Assembly: GCA_000017645.1 (NCBI GenBank) | Contig: CP000781.1 | Location: 4,203,501 to 4,267,500, forward strand | Origin: Xanthobacter autotrophicus Py2 | Lineage (GTDB): Bacteria > Pseudomonadota > Alphaproteobacteria > Rhizobiales > Xanthobacteraceae | Direction: 5' to 3' | DNA length: 64,000 bases | The notes under the pieces: generated by a model | Told to the model about the DNA's origin: nothing | Seen by the model: only the letters and a program-made list of their open reading frames with translations | Database searches by the model: none | Shown: positions 8,124 through 17,032 of the stretch, in pieces | Numbering within the stretch: position 1 is the first letter of the stretch | Layout of the letters: every line of letters begins with the position of its first letter | Position numbers and translations under genes: made by a program

Positions 8124-11100
8124 GCTGATCGCCCGGTTGCGCCGCGCCGGGCACCGATGGCCTTGAGGATGGCGCTGCCGTCTTCCGGGGCGAGGCTGAC
8201 GCCGTGCTGCTCCAGCATCGCCGCATCGGTGGCGTCCGGACGGGCTTCCGGCGCCTCGGAGGCCGGTTCGGGTGTCCCGCGCAGGCTCGCCAGCGCAACG
8301 CCCGTGAGGTCCGCCAGGGTGCGGCCGCTGCCAATGGCAAGAAGCGGCAGTTCCAGCCCGAACTTCTTTTCCAATGTCAGCCGCAGCTCCAGAGCCATGA
8401 GGGAGTCCATGCCGAGCGCGGCGAGCGGTGTGGCCGGATCCACCGCCTCGGCGGGGAGCCTCAGAATGCCGGCAATCTCCCGCGCCAGCAACGCGCCGAG
8501 CAGGTCGCGGGCGGCATCCTCGCTCAACCCTGCGAGGCGTTCGGGAAGGGGGGCGCCGTCGCCTCCGGCCTCGTTGGCTGCCGCGGAGAAGAGGCGCGGG
8601 AAGGTCGGCGTCTTCAGCACGGCGAGCTGGCTTGCGATCGCCGTCTGGTTCACTTGGGCATAGACCGTCACGGGTCCGGCCTCCTGCCCCCGGGCCATCA
8701 GGCGACCGAGGAAGGCGAGGGCCTCGCTGGAGGCGATGCCGGCGACGCCGGTGGCGCGGGCGAGCCGCTGGCCGAGCGCTTCCTGCTTGGCGATCACGCC
8801 AGCATCCGAAATGGCGCCCCAGGCTACGGCAAGTCCAGCAAGGCCCCGGCTGCGGCGGTTGCGCACCACGCCTTCAAGAAAGGCATTGGCCGCCACATAG
8901 GCGCCCTGACCGGGACTGCCGATCATGGCTGAGGCCGAGGAATAGACCACGAAATGGTCCACCGGATGGGCTTCGGTCAGGCGGTCGAGGGCCAGCACGC
9001 CGTCCACCTTGGGGGCGAGCACGGTGGCAAGGCTCTCGGCGGTGAGGTTTGCCACCAGGCCGTCCTCCAGCACCATGGCGGTGTGGATGATGCTGCGCAG
9101 CGGGCCATGTGCGGTCACGAGGCGCTCCACGAGAGCCGTGAGCGCGTCGCCGTCGCGAGCGTCGGCGGCCGCCACGACGATGCGGGCGCCGGCCTCATTC
9201 GCCGCGGCGATGCGGGCGCCGGCCTCGCCATCGCGCACGCCGCTGCGGGAGGCGACCGCAACCACGCCCTTGGTCTGGCCCGCGAGCCACAGGGCGGTTT
9301 CGAGCCCGAAGCCGCCGGTGCCGCCGATCACCAGGTGCACGCCTTCGCGCAGTACGAGGGTATCTGCGGCGGCGGCCACGAGCCGGCCGCTCTGCTGCGG
9401 CCGAACGACGATCTTGCCCATGTGGCGGGCGCCCTGCATCTGGCGGAAGGCGTCTCCCACATTCTCGCCGTCCACCGCGCGATAGGGCAGGGGATGGAGC
9501 TGGCCAGAGGTGAAGGCATCGCTGATGTCGGCCATCACCCGTTTTGCCCGCTGCGGATCGTGGGCAAGCAACTGGTCGAGATCCACGCCGAAATAGCTGA
9601 GGTTGCGCGCGAAGGGACGCAGACCCATCGCCGTATTGGCGAGGAAGTCGCGCTTGCCCAACTCGACGAAGCGCCCGAACGGCTTCACCAGCCGCAGGCT
9701 TGCCGCCATGGCGTCGCCGGCGAGGGAATTGAGAACCACATCCACCGCGCCATGGTCCCGGGCGATCTCCCGGGCGAAGGCGAGATCGCGCGAATTGTAC
9801 ACGGCCTCGACGCCCAGAGCCCGCAGCAGCGCCGCTTTGGACGGCGTGCCCGCCGTGGCGATGACACGCGCCCCGCGCGCCAGCGCGATGTTCACCGCCG
9901 CGAGGCCGACGCCGCCGGCCGCCCCGTGGATCAGCACCAGCTCTCCCGGCGCAAGGCGGGCGCAGTCCACGAGCCCGTACCAGGCGGTGGCGAACGCCAC
10001 GGGGAGGGCTGCGGCGGCTTCGAGGGCAAGGCCGTCCGGCGCCCTGAAGGCATACCAGGCCGGGACGGTGACGTGGGTGGCGAAGGCGTCCGGCGCAAAG
10101 CCCATCACGCCGTCACCGACCTTGAGGGCGGCAACATCGGCCCCGACGCGCACCACGGTGCCCGCGCACTCGAAACCCAGGGACGCGGAGGTGAGGCCGG
10201 GGCCGAGGATGTCGTCGTCGAGCGCGCCCAATGCCAGCATCACGTCGCGGAAATTGAGGCCGGTGGCGGCAACCTCGATCTCGATCTCGCCGGCGGACGG
10301 CGCCTTTCGGGCGTCCGTGATCCAGTCGAGGGAGCCGAGCGCCCCTTGCTGCGGCACATGGAGGCGCACGCGGCGGGAGGCGTCCGCTGCGGCCCTCTCC
10401 TCGCGGACGCCGCGGAGCACCCGCACCCCGAACGCGCCTTCAGGGTAGGACGCGATTTCCGTCTCCGGGTCGCCGCTGTTGACGATGCCCTGCAAGCGAC
10501 GGGCGGCGTCCGCATCGAAGGCGTCGACATCCACGAGACGCAGGTCGAGTTCAGGATGTTCGTTGAGCACCACCCGGCCGAAAGCGCAGATGGCCACAGC
10601 CGACGGATCGAGGGTGATGCCCTCCAGCGGTCGCCCGCGGGCGGTGACGATCCAAAGGCGCACGGACTTGTTGCCCGCAGCCCAGCCGACGATGCGCTTC
10701 AATTCCAGCAGGCAGGCGGACAGGGCCGCACGCGGGGCGATGTCAGGGGCAAGGACGGAGGGAAAGATCACGTCCCACGCCGCATCGTCCGAGGGGGGCT
10801 CGGGGAGGGGCGCGCCCGGGCCGATCAGCTCGCCTTCGCTGGCGAGGATGCGACAGAAGTCCGGTACTGCCGCATTGCCGAGCATGATGGAACGGCGCCC
10901 GGCGGGTCTGCGCTCGACGGGTGGGAGTGCGGTGCCGACGAGGGTGGAGAGGCCATCCGGCAGCGGGATGCTCTCAATGTGTGAGCAGCCCATCTCGCCG
11001 AGCACAGCGTTCAGCTCGGCCTTGGAGATGGGGGCCTGGCCTGCGTTCGTCCGGGTGCCAGACAGGAGGTCCATGGCCGCATCGGCCACGGGATGGGCGA

Positions 11101-14100
11101 GCACGATGCGGGCGCCGAGACCGATCTGGGCGATGCGGGCGGCTTCATCCGGATTGCCGTCGAACGGCTGGCCGGCGGCAAGGCCGACCACGAGGTCCAC
11201 CGGTGCGTGGGGAAGGTCCGGCTTTCCGGTGTCGAGAAAGCCGAAGCCGTCCGCACCCGGCCGCGCAGCAATGCGCTCGAAGGCTGCCGTGTTGCCCCCG
11301 GCGAAGGTGATGCGTGCCGTGCCTTCCCGCACGAAGGGCAGGAGGGTGCGGACGAGGCCGGCTGTCCATGGCTGCCCCACCACCACATGGGGCCGGGCGG
11401 GCGCGGCTGTGGCGACTTGTTCCGCCACGGCGCGGCGCAGGGCGTTCAGCCCGGCCTGGAAGATCAGGCCGTCTTCCTCGAACAGGTCGGCGATCGCTGC
11501 CGGCAGGGGTCCAAGGTCGCCGGTCTCGAGGCCGCCGGGTAGCGTCGCCATGAGATGGGCGGCGAGGCGGATCTCGGCATTCGCTGCCGGAAAGCGCGCG
11601 ACAAGGGTCCGGAAGATGGTCTGCGACGCCAGCAACTGCGCGTCCTGGAGGGCCCAGCCGCCGGCCTTGGCTTCGGCCAAGCCGAGCGCCTCCAGATAGG
11701 TCATCAGTCGGACGAACTGATCCTGCGCACCGGCCTCGACCCGCCGGGCCGCCATCAGCTCCGGCAGCACCACATCTGGCCCGTTGGCGATGTGGCGCAC
11801 GGTTTCAAAGACGAAGGAGCGCACGAAGCCGCGCAGCAGCAGGACCGCGTCGGTGGGGGCTGGCGTGAAATCGGCGAGGGCGTGCAGGTCGGGAGTGGCG
11901 GCGACGCCCTTGCCAAGGGGTTCGAACGCCAGCCGGAACTGGCGCTCGGCGTCGTCGTGGCGCGACAGCACCACCTCGCGCAGGACGAGGCCTTCCACCT
12001 CCGCCACCACCGAGCCGTCGGCGGCGAGCAGGCTGATGTCGACGCGCGAGGTGAACCGGCCTTCATGGACGCGGCGCAGGACGCTTTCCGTCACCGGTAC
12101 GCCCTGTTGCCAGACCCGCAGGGCGCCGATGCGCACCGGCAGGTGGGTGCGCGTCTCGCCTTCCACCTGGTGGGCGTCGAGGAACAGCGAATGCAGGGCG
12201 GCGTCGAGGCTCGTCGGGTCGATCACATGAACGCATGCGAACAGGCCGGTGGGCGGCGCCTGCGTGGAGAGGCGCGCGACCGCCCCGTCGTCATCGCGCT
12301 CAACGCCCAGGATCTTGCGGAAGCTCGGTCCGTAGCCGAGGCCGCAGCGCTCTGCCGCAGCATAGACGGCCTCGGGCGTCGCCGGCTTCAGCGCCGCCGG
12401 GTCCGGGCGGTCCAGGTGCGCGGGACTGCCCGAGGCTCGGCCGATGCGGCCGACCGCGTGGAGCAGGAACTCGCCACCGCCGAGCCGGCGCCGGGCGCGG
12501 ATCTCGCAGGTTCGCGACACTTCGTCGATGCGGGTGGACACCTCGCGCATGGTCCCGTCCGCGAGGGTGAGCGGGCGCAGGATGTCGAAGTCGAGGAGTT
12601 CGAGCGGCCCCGCACCCAAAGTGTCGCGGCCCGCCGCCAGCATCATTTCCGCGAGCGCGGCGCCGGGCACCACGGGCTCGCCCTCCACCTTGTGGTCGGC
12701 AAGATAGGGGACGATGTGCGCGTCGATGAAACTGCGCCAGTCCGGGATGTTCTGGCCGACCCGCCGTCCCAGCAACGGATGTGTCGGCGTCGATCCGAAA
12801 AAGCTGCCGAAGAGATCGAGGGCCTCGCTCGTCCGCGGCAGCACGAAGTCCTGACGCTGGAACGGGTAGGGCGGCAAGGCAAGGGGCGTTGCCGGCGCTG
12901 CGCCGAAGGTGCGCGTGGTGTCGAGCCGTGCGCCTCGCACGAAGGCGTGGGCGACGATGGCGCGCACCGGGTCCGTCTCCTCGGCATCGTCACGCTCGGA
13001 CAGGCTGCCAAGGCATTCCGCCGCAAAGCCCGCCTCCTTCAGCGTGTCTCTCGCCGCCGACAGGAGGATGGGCCGGGGGCTGATCTCGATGAAGTGCGTG
13101 GCACCCAGTGCGCCCGCCGTGGCGATCGCATCGGCAAAGCGCACCGGTTCGCGGATGTTGTGCCACCAATAGCCGGCATCGAGCGCAGTGCCGGCAAGGA
13201 GTGTGCCCGTGACCGTCGATATGAAGTCGAGCCGTGTTGCGGTGGGCGCTAGCCATTCGAGGTCGGCGCGGATACCTGCCTCGGCATCGTCCAGCAGCCT
13301 CGAATGGAAAGGATAGTCGACGCCAATTCCCATATGGGCGATGCGTTGGAGCCGTGCTGCCTTTTCGGCGTGGGCGATGGCCTCGGCAGAGCCGCTGAGG
13401 GTAACCGAGCGAGGGCCATTCACGGCGGCCAGATCGAGATCGGGCAGGCCGAGGGTATCCAGGAGCGCGCGCGCCTGCGCCTCTCCGGTTGCCAGCGCCA
13501 GCATCCGCCCGCGTCCGGCGAACGGCTCCTGCCTGAAGCTGCGATGGTGGATGAGACGGATCGCGGCTTCAAGGTCAAGGGCGCCGCTCGCCACCGCGGC
13601 GGCCACCTCGCCGACGCTGTGGCCGAGGACCATGTCCGGCGCGAGGCCCTCTTCGGCCAATGCCGCGGTCAGCGCGACCTGGATGGCAAAGATGAGGGGC
13701 TGCGCGACCGAGGTCCTACCGATCCGCTCTTCAAGGTCGGGGGCGTCCAGCGCTTCTGAGAGCGAGGTGCCTCCGACGTCGCGATAAAGCAGGTCGGCAG
13801 CTTCGAACGCCGAGCGGAAAGCGGCGTTGCGCGCCATGGCTGCCCGGCCCATGCCCACCCACTGGGCCCCGTTGCCACCATAGACGAACGCGACCTTGCC
13901 CGGCTGCGGCAGGGCCTTGCCGCTGGCGACGGGGGACGCATCGCCGCCGCTCTGGGCAAAGCTGCGCAGCGCGGTCGACATGGCGTCGGCAGGGCCCACC
14001 GGCACCGCCAGGCGCAGGTCGAACAGATCGCGCTGGTGGCGGGTGGCGGCAGCGATGTCAGCCGGAGTAACGTTGCCGCTCGCGTCGGCGGCCTCAAGGC

Positions 14101-15502
14101 GGGTCGCATAGGCGCCGGCAAGATCCCGCAGGGCGTCCTGGGTTCGCGCCGACAAGGCCAGCAGCCGGGCCGGCGCCGTTGCCGGCCGCACCTCGGGCAC
14201 GGGTTCGGCGGCGCGCAGGACCACATGGGCATTGGTGCCGCCGAAGCCATAATTGCAGATGCCGGCAAAGGGCGTCCGCCCGAGGTCGAGGGGCACATGC
14301 TCCGTCGCCGGCGCAAGATTGAGTTGGGAAAACGCGATGTTGGGGTTGGTGCCGTCGAGATGGAGCGTGCGCGGATAAAGGCTGTGCTCCAGCGCCAGCG
14401 TCGCCTTCGCCAGTCCTGCGAGGCCGGAGACGCATTCGAGGTGGCCGATGTTGGATTTCACCGAGCCCATGGGAAGCGGCGTCGCCCGCCCCTGGCCGAG
14501 CGCCGACCCGATGGCCTGCGCCTCAATGGGGTCGCCCACCGGCGTCCCTGTGCCGTGCGCTTCCACGAAAGCAAGGCTCGACCCGTCGATCCCCAGGCCC
14601 CTGTAGGTTTGCGCGATCAGCCGTGCCTGGCCCTCGGCGGAGGGCAGGGAAATACCGTTGGTGCGGCCGTCGGAATTGACGCCGGCCGCAACCACATGGC
14701 TGCGAATGCGATGGTTGGCGGCGCGGGCATCCGTGGTCCGGCGCAGGATGACGGCGACCGCACCCTCAGAGCGCACGTAGCCGTCTGCCGCCGAGGAGAA
14801 CGGCCGGCATCGCCCCGTTGGCGACAGCATGGAGGCCCGTGAGAAGCCGATGAAGGGGGCTGGCGACAGCAGCAGGTTCACGCCGGCAACCACGGCGGTG
14901 TCGATCAGCCCCGTCTCCAGCGCCATGGCCGCCTGCGCCAGCGCAACGAAGGACGAGGAGCAGGCCGAGTCGATGGTGAAGCTCGGGCCATGCCAATCGA
15001 AGACGTAGGATATGCGGTTCGAGATGATCGACAGGGAGTTGCCTGTCATGAAATGGCTCTCGATGGCCGCCGGATCGCCAGACGCGCCCATCTGGTAGTC
15101 GACGTTGGAGGCACCCACGTACACACCCACCGCGCCGAGTTCCGGTGAGGACGCGGGCAGGCCAGCATCCTCCAGCGCCTCCCAGACCACTTCGAGCAGC
15201 AGGCGCTGCTGCGGATCGATCTGCTGTACTTCCCTTGGGGAAATGCCGAACGCCGCGGGGTCGAATGCAAACGGCGTGTCGAGGTAGCCGCCGGCGAACG
15301 TATAGGCGAAGCCGGGCTCGGTGCGGCGCGGATGGAGGCCAAGCTCGACAGGCCAGCGGCCGGTCGGGAAGTCCCGGATGGCGGATCGTTCTTGCTGAAG
15401 GAGTGTCCAGAGCGACGCCGTGTCGGTGGCACCCGGAAGGCGGCAGGCGAGACCGATGATTGCAAGATCACAAGTGGAAAGGCGTATCAATCTTTCATCC
15501 AT
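8120..15502 (-). CDS. rkpA: Single-module highly reducing type I polyketide synthase (RkpA-like)
   Basis: The product is 2460 residues from the ATG at 15502; an in-frame TTG at 15529 adds nine residues. Domain order is KS (about 10-430; C181 in DSACSSS, H316 in EAHGTGTP, H354 in NIGHLE), AT (about 535-840; S629 in GHSVGE, YPFH motif), DH (about 905-1180; H937 in H-x3-G-x4-P, D1100), a long region without SAM motifs (about 1190-1540), a KR structural half (about 1550-1700), ER (about 1710-2040; GAAGGVGLA), KR (about 2050-2290; GGTGGFGLE, Y2202) and ACP (S2367 in GMDSLM). There is no thioesterase or reductase domain. All reductive sites look intact, so a saturated chain is expected. It is the counterpart of S. 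meliloti RkpA, needed for K-antigen production. It is translationally coupled to rkpG. Confidence 0.93.
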   Translation of the reverse strand: MDERLIRLSTCDLAIIGLACRLPGATDTASLWTLLQQERSAIRDFPTGRWPVELGLHPRRTEPGFAYTFAGGYLDTPFAFDPAAFGISPREVQQIDPQQRLLLEVVWEALEDAGLPASSPELGAVGVYVGASNVDYQMGASGDPAAIESHFMTGNSLSIISNRISYVFDWHGPSFTIDSACSSSFVALAQAAMALETGLIDTAVVAGVNLLLSPAPFIGFSRASMLSPTGRCRPFSSAADGYVRSEGAVAVILRRTTDARAANHRIRSHVVAAGVNSDGRTNGISLPSAEGQARLIAQTYRGLGIDGSSLAFVEAHGTGTPVGDPIEAQAIGSALGQGRATPLPMGSVKSNIGHLECVSGLAGLAKATLALEHSLYPRTLHLDGTNPNIAFSQLNLAPATEHVPLDLGRTPFAGICNYGFGGTNAHVVLRAAEPVPEVRPATAPARLLALSARTQDALRDLAGAYATRLEAADASGNVTPADIAAATRHQRDLFDLRLAVPVGPADAMSTALRSFAQSGGDASPVASGKALPQPGKVAFVYGGNGAQWVGMGRAAMARNAAFRSAFEAADLLYRDVGGTSLSEALDAPDLEERIGRTSVAQPLIFAIQVALTAALAEEGLAPDMVLGHSVGEVAAAVASGALDLEAAIRLIHHRSFRQEPFAGRGRMLALATGEAQARALLDTLGLPDLDLAAVNGPRSVTLSGSAEAIAHAEKAARLQRIAHMGIGVDYPFHSRLLDDAEAGIRADLEWLAPTATRLDFISTVTGTLLAGTALDAGYWWHNIREPVRFADAIATAGALGATHFIEISPRPILLSAARDTLKEAGFAAECLGSLSERDDAEETDPVRAIVAHAFVRGARLDTTRTFGAAPATPLALPPYPFQRQDFVLPRTSEALDLFGSFFGSTPTHPLLGRRVGQNIPDWRSFIDAHIVPYLADHKVEGEPVVPGAALAEMMLAAGRDTLGAGPLELLDFDILRPLTLADGTMREVSTRIDEVSRTCEIRARRRLGGGEFLLHAVGRIGRASGSPAHLDRPDPAALKPATPEAVYAAAERCGLGYGPSFRKILGVERDDDGAVARLSTQAPPTGLFACVHVIDPTSLDAALHSLFLDAHQVEGETRTHLPVRIGALRVWQQGVPVTESVLRRVHEGRFTSRVDISLLAADGSVVAEVEGLVLREVVLSRHDDAERQFRLAFEPLGKGVAATPDLHALADFTPAPTDAVLLLRGFVRSFVFETVRHIANGPDVVLPELMAARRVEAGAQDQFVRLMTYLEALGLAEAKAGGWALQDAQLLASQTIFRTLVARFPAANAEIRLAAHLMATLPGGLETGDLGPLPAAIADLFEEDGLIFQAGLNALRRAVAEQVATAAPARPHVVVGQPWTAGLVRTLLPFVREGTARITFAGGNTAAFERIAARPGADGFGFLDTGKPDLPHAPVDLVVGLAAGQPFDGNPDEAARIAQIGLGARIVLAHPVADAAMDLLSGTRTNAGQAPISKAELNAVLGEMGCSHIESIPLPDGLSTLVGTALPPVERRPAGRRSIMLGNAAVPDFCRILASEGELIGPGAPLPEPPSDDAAWDVIFPSVLAPDIAPRAALSACLLELKRIVGWAAGNKSVRLWIVTARGRPLEGITLDPSAVAICAFGRVVLNEHPELDLRLVDVDAFDADAARRLQGIVNSGDPETEIASYPEGAFGVRVLRGVREERAAADASRRVRLHVPQQGALGSLDWITDARKAPSAGEIEIEVAATGLNFRDVMLALGALDDDILGPGLTSASLGFECAGTVVRVGADVAALKVGDGVMGFAPDAFATHVTVPAWYAFRAPDGLALEAAAALPVAFATAWYGLVDCARLAPGELVLIHGAAGGVGLAAVNIALARGARVIATAGTPSKAALLRALGVEAVYNSRDLAFAREIARDHGAVDVVLNSLAGDAMAASLRLVKPFGRFVELGKRDFLANTAMGLRPFARNLSYFGVDLDQLLAHDPQRAKRVMADISDAFTSGQLHPLPYRAVDGENVGDAFRQMQGARHMGKIVVRPQQSGRLVAAAADTLVLREGVHLVIGGTGGFGLETALWLAGQTKGVVAVASRSGVRDGEAGARIAAANEAGARIVVAAADARDGDALTALVERLVTAHGPLRSIIHTAMVLEDGLVANLTAESLATVLAPKVDGVLALDRLTEAHPVDHFVVYSSASAMIGSPGQGAYVAANAFLEGVVRNRRSRGLAGLAVAWGAISDAGVIAKQEALGQRLARATGVAGIASSEALAFLGRLMARGQEAGPVTVYAQVNQTAIASQLAVLKTPTFPRLFSAAANEAGGDGAPLPERLAGLSEDAARDLLGALLAREIAGILRLPAEAVDPATPLAALGMDSLMALELRLTLEKKFGLELPLLAIGSGRTLADLTGVALASLRGTPEPASEAPEARPDATDAAMLEQHGVSLAPEDGSAILKAIGARRGATGRSA

Positions 15503-15745
15503 GCGCCGGAATGAGCCAACATCAGTCAAAGGCCGATATTCGGGGCTGCGTGTTGCAAGCTGCTTTCTTGTTAAACTTATCTACTCTGATGTGTGTCGTT
15601 CCGGTTCGTCAGGTCGACGACATATATCGCGCTGCGTCATCTTGGTCGAGCAAAAGCGCGCCACAAGTTGTTTTTAGCAGTTTAAGAATGAGGTAGTCCG
15701 GGGTGGGCGTAGCGTGAGCGCCTGCCCCCACCTGTCGAGGTCACA

Positions 15746-17032
15746 TCATACGTCGGCGGCAAGGCGCGTCGAAGCGCGAAGGGCGGGACTGGCGTTCTCA
15801 AGCGCCCAGGCCAGATAGCGTTCGGCCGCCCGCTCGACAGGCAGCGGCGTCTTCATGGTGCTGTAGAAGCGGTCCCAGCCATCCATGTCTGCGGCGGCGG
15901 ATAGGAGCGTCTCGCCCCAGTCGGAGGTATTGCCGACGCCCACGTGCAAGCCGTCGATGCCGTCGCGCACGTGTTCCGCCATTCCGCCGATGTTCGAGCA
16001 GAGCAGCGGCCGACCGAAGCGGAAGGCCTCCTGGATGACCACGGGGGAGTTTTCCCACCACACGGACGGCACCACCACCCAGTCGATGCGGGCCATGCGG
16101 CGGCCCAGGTCGTCGCGGTGGTAGGCTCCGGGCCAGTGCAGCACGCCTTCCTCCATCAACGGCCGTCGCAGCGCTTCGATCCGGTTGCGGAAGGTCTCTT
16201 CCTGGTGTTCGAGGTTGGCGCCGTGAATCTCGACGTGGATATCCTTGCGCTGCTTGCGGGGCAGGTTGGCGAGGGCGGACAAAAGCACGTCCACGCCCTT
16301 GAACGGCGTCACCTGCCCGAAAAATGCGAAGCGGTTGCGCGATCCGCCGGGCGGCAGCGTGCGCGGCGGGAGGCGCGCGCCCTCCGGCTGCCCGTTCTCG
16401 ATGACGGCGATCCGTTCCGCCGGCAGGCCCCAGGAGATGTAGCGCTGACGCAGGAATTCGGACGGCGCGATGAAGCGATCCACCGCATCGAAATGGCGGC
16501 GGATGAAATGCTTGCGCAGCCAGAAGTCTTCTTCGCTGCGATCCGGGTAGCAACCCACGCACGCCTGAAGACTCTCGCCAAAGCACAATTCGGCAGAGCC
16601 GCGCTTCACCATCTGGCCGTTGTTGGCGCAGATCGCCTGGAATTCGTGGAGCGTCAGCACGATCTTCGCCCGGGGGCAGGTGTGCCGGATTTCCCGAAGC
16701 AGTTCCAGGCCCATATGGGCGTAATGGTGAACGAACACGATGTCGGGCTTCAGCCCGCCGAGAAAGCGCCGGAACGAAGCCGTCACGGCATCGCGCACGC
16801 CGGATTGGAACTTGAACCAGTCCCGCATGCCGGTGCGCCAGAGAAACTCGTTGTTCCGCAAAACGGTGATGAGGCCGGACTGCTCGCCCGCGTGATGGCC
16901 TGCGAGCAGGACCACCTTGCGCGCGGCCTCCGCCTTGCCCAGGGCCGCGAACAGTTGATAGGCCGCAACTTCGGCGCCGCCGGCGCTGAAATCCACATGG
17001 CCATGGGAAATGACAAGAATGGTCCCGGTCAA
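15746..17032 (-). CDS. Glycosyltransferase family 4
   Basis: I chose the TTG at 17032, which overlaps the upstream gene's TGA as TTGA and follows a GGGAGAG site. It gives 428 residues beginning 'TGTILVISHGHVDFSAGGAE', a classic GT4 first strand with a Gly-rich loop. The open frame extends further upstream but there it only shadows the neighbouring gene. The acceptor half has 'VFVHHYAHMGLELLREIR' and a Cys cluster ('CVGCYPDRSEEDFWLRKHF'). The donor half has 'RFAFFGQVTPFKGVDVLLSAL' and 'VWWENSPVVIQEAFRFGRPLLCS' (E-x7-E). It would add one sugar to the surface polysaccharide; the sugar is unknown. Confidence 0.88.
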   Translation of the reverse strand: MTGTILVISHGHVDFSAGGAEVAAYQLFAALGKAEAARKVVLLAGHHAGEQSGLITVLRNNEFLWRTGMRDWFKFQSGVRDAVTASFRRFLGGLKPDIVFVHHYAHMGLELLREIRHTCPRAKIVLTLHEFQAICANNGQMVKRGSAELCFGESLQACVGCYPDRSEEDFWLRKHFIRRHFDAVDRFIAPSEFLRQRYISWGLPAERIAVIENGQPEGARLPPRTLPPGGSRNRFAFFGQVTPFKGVDVLLSALANLPRKQRKDIHVEIHGANLEHQEETFRNRIEALRRPLMEEGVLHWPGAYHRDDLGRRMARIDWVVVPSVWWENSPVVIQEAFRFGRPLLCSNIGGMAEHVRDGIDGLHVGVGNTSDWGETLLSAAADMDGWDRFYSTMKTPLPVERAAERYLAWALENASPALRASTRLAADV

